From Ancylobacter rudongensis (GTDB taxonomy: Bacteria > Pseudomonadota > Alphaproteobacteria > Rhizobiales > Xanthobacteraceae), in assembly GCF_900100155.1 (NCBI RefSeq), contig NZ_FMTP01000001.1:620001-684000 (forward strand): a stretch of DNA of 64,000 nucleotides. The letters are read 5' to 3'. Positions 26,311 through 35,551 of the stretch are shown one piece after another. The first letter of the stretch is position 1. The number at the start of each line of letters is the position of its first letter. The notes under the pieces were generated by a model. The model had not been told where the DNA came from, ran no database searches, and saw nothing but the letters and a program-made list of their open reading frames with translations. Position numbers and translations under genes: made by a program.

Positions 26311-26428
26311 CGCGAACAATCTTTCGGGCGGGGTGCTCCGGAGGTTGCCGGCCGTGCAAGGGCTTGATGGGCCTTGCCGGTGCCGGTTCCCTTTGCGCTC
26401 CCGTCTTCCTTTTCAGGAAGCGGTGATC

Positions 26429-27472
26429 ATGACCAAGACGAATTTTTCCCTCATCGGCCGGCGCGCCGTCGCGCTGGCGCTCGGCCTTCTTGCCGGCGCC
26501 GCCCTGGCGACGGATGCGTCCGCCGGCACGACCTATCCGCTGACGCTGGAGAATTGCGGCCACCCCGTAGTGATCGACCACGCGCCAAAGCGCGTCGTCA
26601 GCGTCGGCCAGGCGCAGACCGAGATCCTCTACGCGCTCGGCCTCGGCGACCGGGTGGTCGCCAGCGCGCTCTGGTTCGGCCCGGTCGCCGCGCCGTATGA
26701 GACGGTGAATGCCGGGGTAAAGCGGCTCGCCGACAATGATCCGAGCTTCGAGGCGGTGGTCGGGCAGGAGCCTGATCTCGTGGTCGCCATGTATGAGTGG
26801 CACATCGGCCCGAACGGCATCATCGGCAAGCGCGACCGTTTCGACGCGGTGAAGGTGCCGGTCTATGTCTCGCCCACCGATTGTGTAGGCAAGGACAATA
26901 CCGGCGCTGGCGACGGTGTCCGCACGCAGATGTACTCGACCGAGCTGCTCTACCGGAACATCCTGGAATATGGCGCGATCTTCGACGTGTCGGAGCGCGC
27001 CGAGGCGCTGGTCGCCGGCCTTAAGGCGCGCGAGGAAGCCGCTGCCCGCACCGTCGCGACGCTGAAGGGCAGGGACGTGTCCATGGCGCTTTGGTTCTCC
27101 AGCAAAGACATCAAGGGCGACGCCTTCCTCGCCGGTAAGAACGGCGTGCCGGCCTATGTCATGGCCCAGCTCGGCGCCCGCAACATCATCACCACGGAAG
27201 AGGAATGGCCGCTGGTCGGCTGGGAGACCATCGCCGCCAACGACCCCGACGTGCTGGTGCTGGTGAAGATGGACCGCCGCCGCTTCCCCGCCGACGACAT
27301 CGAGGCCAAGCTCGACTTCCTCAAGACCGACCCCGTGGCCAGCCAGCTTTCCGCCGTGAAGAACAACCGCATCGTCATCGTCGATGTCGGCGCCACCCGG
27401 CCGGGCATGGACACGGTGGACGGCCTCGAGGCCATCGCCGAGGCGGTGCAGGGCTTCGGTCTGGTCAATTGA
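26429..27472 (+). CDS. btuF: ABC transporter substrate-binding protein (BtuF/FepB type)
   Basis: A 347-residue periplasmic binding protein with a signal peptide (residues 1-34, ending ATDASAG). It has the class III fold: KRVVSVGQAQTEILYALGLGDRVV in the first lobe, the hinge helix in the middle, and VDGLEAIAEAVQG near the end. ATG 26429 is preferred over the longer open frame because the signal peptide begins there. The B12 riboswitch in its leader makes a corrinoid the likely ligand; cobalt or a metal chelate remains possible. First gene of a four-gene operon. Confidence 0.88.
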   Translation: MTKTNFSLIGRRAVALALGLLAGAALATDASAGTTYPLTLENCGHPVVIDHAPKRVVSVGQAQTEILYALGLGDRVVASALWFGPVAAPYETVNAGVKRLADNDPSFEAVVGQEPDLVVAMYEWHIGPNGIIGKRDRFDAVKVPVYVSPTDCVGKDNTGAGDGVRTQMYSTELLYRNILEYGAIFDVSERAEALVAGLKAREEAAARTVATLKGRDVSMALWFSSKDIKGDAFLAGKNGVPAYVMAQLGARNIITTEEEWPLVGWETIAANDPDVLVLVKMDRRRFPADDIEAKLDFLKTDPVASQLSAVKNNRIVIVDVGATRPGMDTVDGLEAIAEAVQGFGLVN

Positions 27473-28506
27473 GCCATCTCGTCATCGGGCCGAACTGGCC
27501 GGCGCGGATCGCCCTCGCCGGCCTCTCCCTCGTCGCGCTGGTGGTCGCCATCGCGCTGGCGGTGACGGTGGGCGAGATGCCGATCCCGCTATCCGTCGCC
27601 TTCCGGGCGCTGGGCAATGGCGTGTTCGATCTTGGCTACCCCGTTAGCGCCATCCAGCAGGGCGTGATCTTCGAGTACCGGCTGAGCCGGGCCTTGATGG
27701 CGGCGCTGTGCGGGGGCGCGCTCGCCCTTTCCGGCGCCATCCTGCAGGCGCTGCTGCGCAACCCGCTGGCCGAGCCCTATATTCTCGGCGTCTCGGCCGG
27801 AGCTTCCACCGGCGCCGTGTGCGTGATGATCCTCGGCTTTGGCGGGGCGACGCTCGGCCTGTCCGGCGGGGCGTTTCTCGGCTCGGTGGCGGCGCTCGTC
27901 ATGGTCGGGCTGCTCGCCGCCGGGGCGGGAGGGGCCAGCGACCGGGTGATCCTCGCCGGTGTCGCCGGCTCGCAGCTGTTCAACGCCGCGACCGCGACCA
28001 TCGTCACCACAATGGCCAGCGCCGAGCAGGCGCGCGGGGTGATGTTCTGGCTGCTGGGCAATTTCGGCGGCGTGCGCTGGTCGGACCTGTGGGTGGCGGC
28101 GCCGGTGGCGCTGCTCGGTTTCCTCGTCTGCATGGTCCACGCCAAGGCCCTCGATGCCTTTGCCTTCGGCGCGGATGCCGCCGCCTCGCTGGGCATCAAC
28201 GTCACGCGGGTGCGGCTGGTGCTGCTGGCGACAACCGCGCTGCTCACTGCCACCATGGTGGCGATCGTCGGCACGGTCGGCTTTGTCGGGCTGGTCATCC
28301 CCCATGCCGCGCGATTCCTGGTCGGGCCCGGCCATGCCCGGCTGCTGCCGGCCTGCCTCGTCATCGGCGCGGTGTTCATGATTCTCGCCGACGTGCTCTC
28401 GCGCATTCTCGTGCCGCAGCAGATCCTGCCGATCGGTATCGTCACCGCCTTGGTCGGCGCGCCGGCCTTCGCGTTCATCCTCTACCGCGCGAGGCGGCCC
28501 GCATGA
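27469..28506 (+). CDS. btuC: FecCD/BtuC-type ABC transporter permease
   Basis: A 345-residue permease with about ten membrane helices. Landmarks of the FecCD family are EYRLSRALMAALCGGALALS, LLRNPLAEPYILGVSAGAS and VGTVGFVGLVIPHAARFLVG. I place the start at TTG 27469, which overlaps the TGA of the binding-protein gene, so translation is coupled. It pairs with the following ATPase to carry B12 or a similar compound across the inner membrane. Confidence 0.9.
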   Translation: MSHLVIGPNWPARIALAGLSLVALVVAIALAVTVGEMPIPLSVAFRALGNGVFDLGYPVSAIQQGVIFEYRLSRALMAALCGGALALSGAILQALLRNPLAEPYILGVSAGASTGAVCVMILGFGGATLGLSGGAFLGSVAALVMVGLLAAGAGGASDRVILAGVAGSQLFNAATATIVTTMASAEQARGVMFWLLGNFGGVRWSDLWVAAPVALLGFLVCMVHAKALDAFAFGADAAASLGINVTRVRLVLLATTALLTATMVAIVGTVGFVGLVIPHAARFLVGPGHARLLPACLVIGAVFMILADVLSRILVPQQILPIGIVTALVGAPAFAFILYRARRPA

Positions 28507-29285
28507 CGCTTGCCACCCATGATGTGCGCTGGGGCGCCGGCGGAAAGCTCTTTGTCGACGGCGTCAGCCTCAACGTCGAGCCGAACCGCGTGCTCGGGCT
28601 GATCGGTCCCAATGGCTCGGGCAAGTCGAGCCTGCTGCGCCTGCTCTGCCGCCTGCGGAAGGTGGCGAGCGGCGTGGTGACGCTGGACGGGCAGGATATC
28701 GCCGCTGTGGGCCGCCGCGACCTCGCCCGGCGCCTCGCCTTTGTCGAGCAGCAGGCGACCACCGAGATCCAGCTCACCGTGTGTGACGTGGTCCGGCTCG
28801 GGCGCACGCCGCACCGTGCCGCCTTCGCCTCCTGGAGCACGGAGGACGAGCGGGCGGTCGACGCGGCTCTGGCGCGGGTGGGCCTCACTGAGCGGCACGA
28901 CCAGCCCTGGCACACGCTGTCAGGCGGCGAGCGCCAGCGCGTCCATATCGCCCGGGCGCTGGCGCAGGCGCCGCGCGAGCTCATTCTCGACGAGCCGACC
29001 AACCATCTCGACATCCAGCACCAGCTCTCCATCCTCGGGCTGGTGCGGCGCCTCGGCGTGACCTGCATCGTGGCGCTGCACGACCTCAACCTGGCCTCGC
29101 TGTTCTGCGATCGCATCGGCGTGCTGTCCGCCGGCCGGCTGGTGGCGGCCGGCCTGCCCGAGGAGGTGCTCACCCCCGCCCTCATCCGCGAAGTGTTCGG
29201 GGTCGAGGTGACGATCCGGCTCGGTGCCAACGGCCATCGCCACATCGACTACCTCGTCGATCACGAGCCGGGAGAGCGCCCGTGA
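28503..29285 (+). CDS. btuD: ABC transporter ATP-binding protein (BtuD/FecE type)
   Basis: A 260-residue ATPase with Walker A GPNGSGKSS (about residues 36-44), the signature LSGGERQRVHIARALAQAP, Walker B ELILDEPTNHLD and the H-loop VALHDLN. It is the FecE/BtuD/HmuV-like subfamily that serves FecCD permeases. Its ATG overlaps the permease stop (ATGA). It completes the importer; a broken methyltransferase gene follows 25 bases later. Confidence 0.92.
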   Translation: MTLATHDVRWGAGGKLFVDGVSLNVEPNRVLGLIGPNGSGKSSLLRLLCRLRKVASGVVTLDGQDIAAVGRRDLARRLAFVEQQATTEIQLTVCDVVRLGRTPHRAAFASWSTEDERAVDAALARVGLTERHDQPWHTLSGGERQRVHIARALAQAPRELILDEPTNHLDIQHQLSILGLVRRLGVTCIVALHDLNLASLFCDRIGVLSAGRLVAAGLPEEVLTPALIREVFGVEVTIRLGANGHRHIDYLVDHEPGERP

Positions 29286-29310
29286 CGACGCCGGCCGTCA
29301 GGAGCGTCCG

Positions 29311-29971
29311 ATGAGCCACGCCGACCCCCAGGCCGCCGTCACCGCCTATTTATTGGAGCGCCCGCGCGCCGCTGTTCGACGGTGTCGCCTCGCATGTCGC
29401 GCAGGGTGGGCTCTGGCGCGCGGTGCTGCAGGCCGCCTTCGAGGCCGACGGCCCGCGCGATGTGGTCGATCTCGGCAGCGGCACCGGCGCCTGCGCCCTC
29501 ATCGCCGCCGGGCTCGGCCACCGGGTGCGGGGTTACGACGCCGCGCCCGGCATGGTCGCGGCGGCCCGCGCCGCCGCACGCGCGGCGGGGGTCGAGGCGG
29601 CGTTCGAGACGGCGCTGATCGCCGACATCCCGGCCGAGGACGGCTGCGCCGATATCGTCACCCTTCGCAACGTGCTCTGGACGCTCGAACAGCCGATGCA
29701 GGCGCTGCGCACCGCCCATCGCTTGCTGCGCCCGGGCGGGCGGCTTGTCGTGTCCGACGGGCTCTGGTCGGTCGCCCCGCGCTATCGCTCAACCTATGCC
29801 GCCGAGCTGGCCGCCCGCCTGCCGCTGCATGAGGGGCTCACCGAGCCGCAGATGCGTCTCATGCTGGAGGAGGCGGGATTTTCCGCCCTCCGCGCCTGGC
29901 AGCAGCTCTTTCCCGCCTCGCCCTATGCCGGTGATGTCCCGTTCTTCGTGCTGAGCGCCGGCAAAGGCTGA
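29311..29971 (+). pseudogene. Class I SAM-dependent methyltransferase, frameshifted
   Basis: ATG 29311 has GGAG 6 bases upstream and reads MSHADPQAAVTAY. At 29347-29354 the sequence is TATTTATT; the tandem copy of TATT shifts the frame, and the true continuation WSARAPLFDGVASHV is in another frame. Removing four bases restores one methyltransferase of about 218 residues with motif I VVDLGSGTGACAL, motif II TLRNVLWTLEQP and RPGGRLVVSDG. Without repair, only translation from an internal start such as GTG 29423 would give the SAM-binding part. It is the last gene of the B12 operon. The target is unknown. A sequencing error is not excluded. Confidence 0.75.
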
Positions 29972-30005
29972 ACCTGGAGCGCACCGACGGTTCGTGACGT
30001 GGCCG

Positions 30006-30284
30006 CTAGTGCTCGTCGTTGCGCTTTTCCAGGCGGGCGAGGAACTGGCCCACGCGCAGGCCCTGCCCGAGGGCATGGCGCAGCAGATGCGCGCGGCGGC
30101 TTGGCCGCTTCTTCCGCCGAGGCGGGCCGTCCTCGAACACCCGCCGCATCCGCGCGACATCCAGCGCGTCACAGGCCCGTGGGGATTTCTCGATCCGCCC
30201 CCGGCCGAAAAATTCGCGGGATGGGAGGCTGACTGGCCCGGACTGGGGCGGCGATCGGAGGCTGGAGAAGAGTTCATCCAGCAC
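30006..30284 (-). CDS. Possible small protein, unknown (weak)
   Basis: An open frame of 92 residues from GTG 30284 with codon use like real genes (mostly G or C at third positions). The product is Arg-rich, with a central DALDVARMRRVFEDGPPRRK and the end LARLEKRNDEH. No ribosome site or family is seen. It is the only candidate in the 372 bases between the methyltransferase and tRNA-Asn, and it may be a chance frame. Confidence 0.25.
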   Translation of the reverse strand: MLDELFSSLRSPPQSGPVSLPSREFFGRGRIEKSPRACDALDVARMRRVFEDGPPRRKKRPSRRAHLLRHALGQGLRVGQFLARLEKRNDEH

Positions 30285-30343
30285 GCGCGTCGAGTACGGG
30301 GAGTGATCTGGGTAAACCCTGAGCCGCCCCGGAAAAAGGGGGG

Positions 30344-30419
30344 TGGCTCCCTGAGCAGGACTCGAACCTGCGACCATTCGATTAACAGTCGAACGCTCTA
30401 CCAACTGAGCTATCAGGGA
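30344..30419 (-). tRNA. tRNA-Asn (GTT)
   Basis: On the minus strand it reads from TCCCTGATAGCTCAGTTGG to a genome-encoded CCA, 76 bases. The acceptor stem TCCCTGA pairs with TCAGGGA, the anticodon loop is CTGTTAA with anticodon GTT, and the T-loop is GTTCGAGTC. A promoter-like pair lies 31-60 bases upstream. Confidence 0.97.
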
Positions 30420-30449
30420 CCGGGGACGCCGTGGCGTCTCGGAGGCGGC

Positions 30450-30478
30450 GATATAGCAATGCGGGATCGGTTTGTGAA
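30450..30478 (-). promoter_or_regulatory. Candidate tRNA-Asn promoter
   Basis: On the minus strand, TTCACA (30473-30478) and TATATC (30450-30455) are separated by 17 bases, close to the sigma-70 consensus. Transcription would begin about 24 bases before the tRNA. It sits in the short gap between the tRNA and the ABC exporter. Confidence 0.5.
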
Positions 30479-30506
30479 CCCCTGATCCCGCACCATGTGG
30501 ATATCC

Positions 30507-32306
<1,800 letters not shown>

Positions 32307-32460
32307 CAGCGAAAATCCTTTTCACGGGCCCGGCCGGATCGGGCATCGCCCCGTCGCTCCGCGTCGCAGATGCCGGAGGGCGGGGTCATCAACGACGATC
32401 ACGGCTTGTTGTCAAACCCGTGACGGCGGGTGCGCCGGCAGCCAAGAAAGGCGGCGACGA

Positions 32461-32499
32461 CACCCGCCGCCGGCATTTTTGCAAGGCCGGCGGCGGGTG
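32461..32499 (-). terminator. Strong hairpin after tRNA-Cys
   Basis: A perfect 14-bp inverted repeat, CACCCGCCGCCGGC (32461-32474) and GCCGGCGGCGGGTG (32486-32499), with an 11-base AT-rich loop. It begins 8 bases after the end of tRNA-Cys in its direction of transcription. No T-run follows the stem, so it may be a processing or stability element rather than a classic terminator. Confidence 0.5.
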
Positions 32500-32506
32500 C
32501 GTGAAC

Positions 32507-32580
32507 TGGAGGCCACGCCCGGAATCGAACCGGGGTGCACGGATTTGCAGTCCGCTGCGTAACCACTCCGCCACGTGGCC
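32507..32580 (-). tRNA. tRNA-Cys (GCA)
   Basis: On the minus strand it starts GGCCACGTGGCGGAG and ends with encoded CCA, 74 bases. The acceptor stem GGCCACG pairs with CGTGGCC, the anticodon loop is CTGCAAA with anticodon GCA, and the T-loop is GTTCGATTC. Confidence 0.97.
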
Positions 32581-33061
32581 CGACCGAGGTTGCCGCAAAG
32601 CGCCTCATGGGCCGGAGCGGCTCATAACAGAGGTAGGGGCGATGAGCAACGCGCCCGGCGCGAGAAGGTGGGGACCGCGCGGCGCCGGGTCGATCCGGGC
32701 CGGGCGATCGCGGGGCCATAGCGGGGCGTATCGACAACAGGGGAGGGCGCACACAGCGGCGACGGACCGTCCCCGGTGGGCGCCGGCGGCGATGCGGCAT
32801 TGTACCGCTGTGGTGCGCGGCGGGAGCGCCGTGGCGGCGCGTTCCGTTGGCGAGAGGGGCCAAAGCCCCGGCCGGATCATCGGCCGGCGGCGGCGGCGAC
32901 ACGCCAGGCTGGAAATCTTCAAGACCGCCTGCCGAGAACGCTTGCAATGGACGCGCGGCTGCCGCAATTCTGGCGCCGTTCGCTCGCGCCACCTGTGCGC
33001 GCTCGTCTCCGCGCGGCCCCCGCGCGCGGGCTTTGCCGTCTGCTTTCGAGGTTGTCGCCGA
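32581..33061. other. Intergenic region without a convincing gene
   Basis: About 480 bases between tRNA-Cys and the PIMT-like gene. Long open frames are present on both strands, including an in-frame extension of the PIMT-like gene, but their products are Arg/Ala-rich and not protein-like, as expected from GC-rich DNA. The region must hold the tRNA-Cys promoter on one strand and the promoter of the downstream gene on the other; I cannot place either with confidence. Confidence 0.5.
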
Positions 33062-33724
33062 ATGATCGATTTCGCCGAACTGCGCCGCGCCATGGTGGAC
33101 GCCCAGGTGCGTGCCAACGACGTCACCGACCTGCGCATCGTCGCCGCCATGCTGGAGACGCCGCGCGAGCGCTATGTTCCCGCCAGCCTGCGCAACTTCG
33201 CCTATATCGACGACGACGTGCTGGTGAAGGAGGGGGCGCCGGCGCGCTACCTGATGGAGCCGATGGTGCTGGCCAAGCTGCTGCAGGCGGCCGAGATCGG
33301 CCCCGACGCGCTCGTGCTCGATGTCGGCGCGGCGAGCGGCTATTCCACCGCCGTGCTGGCCAAGCTGGCCGGGCAGGTGGTGGCGCTTGAGGAAGATGCC
33401 GCGCTGGCGGCGCAGGGCTCGGCCCTGCTGCTCGACCTTGGCCTGCTCAACGCCGCCTTTGTGCAGGGGCCGATGACCGCTGGCTGGCCGGGCGAGGCGC
33501 CCTACGACGTGATCCTGCTCAATGGCGGGATCGACGCGGCGCCGGACGCGCTGCTCGCCCAGCTCAAGCCCGGCGGGCGGCTGGTTGCAGTGGTCGGGCG
33601 CGGGCGCGCCGGTCGTGCGACGGTGTTCACCCACACGACGGGCGGCATGGGCTCGCGGGTGGTCTTCGACGCGGCCGTGCCGACGCTGCCGGGCTTCGAG
33701 GCGCGGCCGGGCTTTGTATTCTAG
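33062..33724 (+). CDS. Protein-L-isoaspartate O-methyltransferase-like protein
   Basis: A 220-residue member of the PIMT family with the SAM-binding motif VLDVGAASGYSTAVLAKLAG (about residues 82-101). The motif differs from the canonical GTGSGY (here GAASGY), and the protein is clearly distinct from the second, standard Pcm at 59696. ATG 33062 is used; the frame stays open far upstream but that part does not look like protein. The gene before tolC is often of this kind in Rhizobiales. Whether it repairs isoaspartate is uncertain. Confidence 0.85.
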   Translation: MIDFAELRRAMVDAQVRANDVTDLRIVAAMLETPRERYVPASLRNFAYIDDDVLVKEGAPARYLMEPMVLAKLLQAAEIGPDALVLDVGAASGYSTAVLAKLAGQVVALEEDAALAAQGSALLLDLGLLNAAFVQGPMTAGWPGEAPYDVILLNGGIDAAPDALLAQLKPGGRLVAVVGRGRAGRATVFTHTTGGMGSRVVFDAAVPTLPGFEARPGFVF

Positions 33725-33905
33725 AGCTTTCATTCCGACCCTGTGGCTGATCTGCCGCGTGTGCGCCTAAATCGTCCACAGGACCAAACCGAGCGGTTCA
33801 CAGCCCCTCTCCAAGCACCTATCTTGCGTTCGCGTCATACAGAGATTGAGAGAGTCGCCCGGGGGCAGGCGATTCCCATCAGATTAGCGTTCGCAGAGGT
33901 TGGAC

Positions 33906-35315
33906 ATGTGGGTGTCGACTACCGGGGGTAAGGTCGTCGCGTGGGCGGCGGTCGCTTTTTTTGTCGGCATTGCGGTGCCGGCAAAAGCCCAGACCCTCGA
34001 TCAGGCGCTTTCAGCCGCCTATCGCAACAATCCCACTTTGAATTCGCAGCGCGCTGCCACCCGCGCTACGGACGAGTATGTGCCGATCGCGCTGGCGGGC
34101 TATCGCCCGCAGGTGTTCGGCAGCGCCTATGTTGGCGCGCAATGGGCGGAGACCCGGCTCGATTCGGGCTATGCCGCGCTGCAGGGGTCAAGCTCGCTCA
34201 GCGTAGCCAAGACCTACCCTACCGGTGTCGGCATCACCATCAGCCAGACCATCTATGATGGCCTGCGGACTGCAAACTCGGTGCGCAGCGCCGAATCGCA
34301 GGTGCGCGGGCAGCGCGAATTGCTGCGCAACACCGAGCAGCTGGTGCTTCTCGATGCCGCCACCGCCTATATGAACGTGCTGCAGAACGCGGCGCTGGTG
34401 GAACTGCAGAAGCAGAACCTCGAAGCGCTGCGCGAAGAGCTGCGCGCGGCGCGCGACCGCTTCTCGGTCGGCGAGATCACCCGCACCGACGTCGCCCAGG
34501 CGGAAGCCTCGGTCGCCAACGCCCAGAGCGAGCTGGCGCTGGCCGAATCGAACCTCAACACCGCCAATGCGGTGTTCTACCAGGTCATCGGCCTGCGCCC
34601 GGCCAAGCTGAGCCCGGGCCGGCCGATCGACCGCCTGCTGCCGAAGAGCGAGAAGCTCGCCGTCGAGTCCGGCCTTACCCGGCATCCGGCGGTGAAGTCG
34701 GCGGAGTTCGCCGTCGATGCCGGCCTGTCCAATGTGAAGGTGGCCGAGGCGGCGCTGTCGCCGACGCTGACCCTGAACGGCTCGGCCTCCTCAGACTACA
34801 ATAGCAGCCTTTCCGTGAGCCGGCAGACCTCCGCCGCCGCGACGCTCAACCTGTCGGTGCCGATCTACCAGGGCGGCAGCGAATACGCGACCATCCGCCA
34901 GGCCAAGGAAACGCTCGGCCAGCTGCGGATCGAGGTCGACGTGAACCGCGAGCAGGTGCGGGCCAATGTCGTCCAGTATTGGGGTTCGCTCGAAGCGGCG
35001 AAGGCGGCCATCGAATCGGCGCAGGCCGCCGTGGCGGCGAACGAGATCGCCCTGCGCGGTGTGCGCGAGGAATGGCGCGTCGGCCAGCGCACCACGCTCG
35101 ACGTGCTGAACGCGCAGACGGCGCTGTTCGACGCCCGCGCCAGCCTCGTCATCGCCCAGCGCGACCGGGTCGTCGCCTCCTATGCGGTTCTTTCCGCTAG
35201 CGGCAATCTGAGCGCGGTCAAGCTCGGGCTCAAGGTTCCGGTCTACAACCCGCAGGTCCACTACAATCAGGTGCGCGACGCCTGGATCGGCGTGCGCACG
35301 CCCGGCGGGCAGTGA
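33906..35315 (+). CDS. tolC: TolC-family outer membrane efflux protein
   Basis: A 469-residue outer membrane channel with a signal peptide (residues 1-27, ending VPAKAQ). Two repeats of the OEP domain are visible; each has long amphipathic helices such as RDRFSVGEITRTDVAQAEA and REEWRVGQRTTLDVLNAQTA, the classic TolC repeat signature. It forms a trimeric exit duct for type I secretion or RND pumps; no partner genes are adjacent. ATG 33906 has AGAGG 6 bases upstream. The PIMT-like gene is 181 bases before it. Confidence 0.93.
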   Translation: MWVSTTGGKVVAWAAVAFFVGIAVPAKAQTLDQALSAAYRNNPTLNSQRAATRATDEYVPIALAGYRPQVFGSAYVGAQWAETRLDSGYAALQGSSSLSVAKTYPTGVGITISQTIYDGLRTANSVRSAESQVRGQRELLRNTEQLVLLDAATAYMNVLQNAALVELQKQNLEALREELRAARDRFSVGEITRTDVAQAEASVANAQSELALAESNLNTANAVFYQVIGLRPAKLSPGRPIDRLLPKSEKLAVESGLTRHPAVKSAEFAVDAGLSNVKVAEAALSPTLTLNGSASSDYNSSLSVSRQTSAAATLNLSVPIYQGGSEYATIRQAKETLGQLRIEVDVNREQVRANVVQYWGSLEAAKAAIESAQAAVAANEIALRGVREEWRVGQRTTLDVLNAQTALFDARASLVIAQRDRVVASYAVLSASGNLSAVKLGLKVPVYNPQVHYNQVRDAWIGVRTPGGQ

Positions 35316-35474
35316 GGCTTGTCCCGCCCGCCGGCCGCCGAGAGGGTCGGCACCGGCGGTAGCGGGAAGACGGGAGCGCCAGCCACACGCGAAAATGCGG
35401 GCGGCGTTAACCTTAGCTGTCGAACGTTGTTGGTCCGGTTGGGTTACATCTTGGCGTTCCGCCGTGGGCGGTTC

Positions 35475-35490
35475 ACACTTTACGAAGTGT
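35475..35490. promoter_or_regulatory. Palindrome upstream of popZ-like gene
   Basis: ACACTT-TACG-AAGTGT, a perfect 6-bp inverted repeat with a 4-base centre, 61 bases before the popZ-like start. TTAACC at 35407-35412 and GTTAAC at 35489-35494 are nearby and resemble half-sites of the cell-cycle regulator CtrA. Function is not proven. Confidence 0.35.
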
Positions 35491-35551
35491 TAACGGGTTG
35501 AGTCGTGTGCCTCGGCCGGGCGCCGTCAACCCTGGGATCGGAAAGCAGCGC

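Noticed and set aside
26255-26428. Longer start for the BtuF-type gene at 26255
   Set aside because: It would translate the end of the cobalamin riboswitch; the signal peptide starts at 26429.
32420-33061. Long in-frame extension of the PIMT-like gene to 32420
   Set aside because: It would run through the tRNA-Cys gene, and its residues are Arg/Ala-rich without any conserved pattern; the PIMT core starts at 33062.
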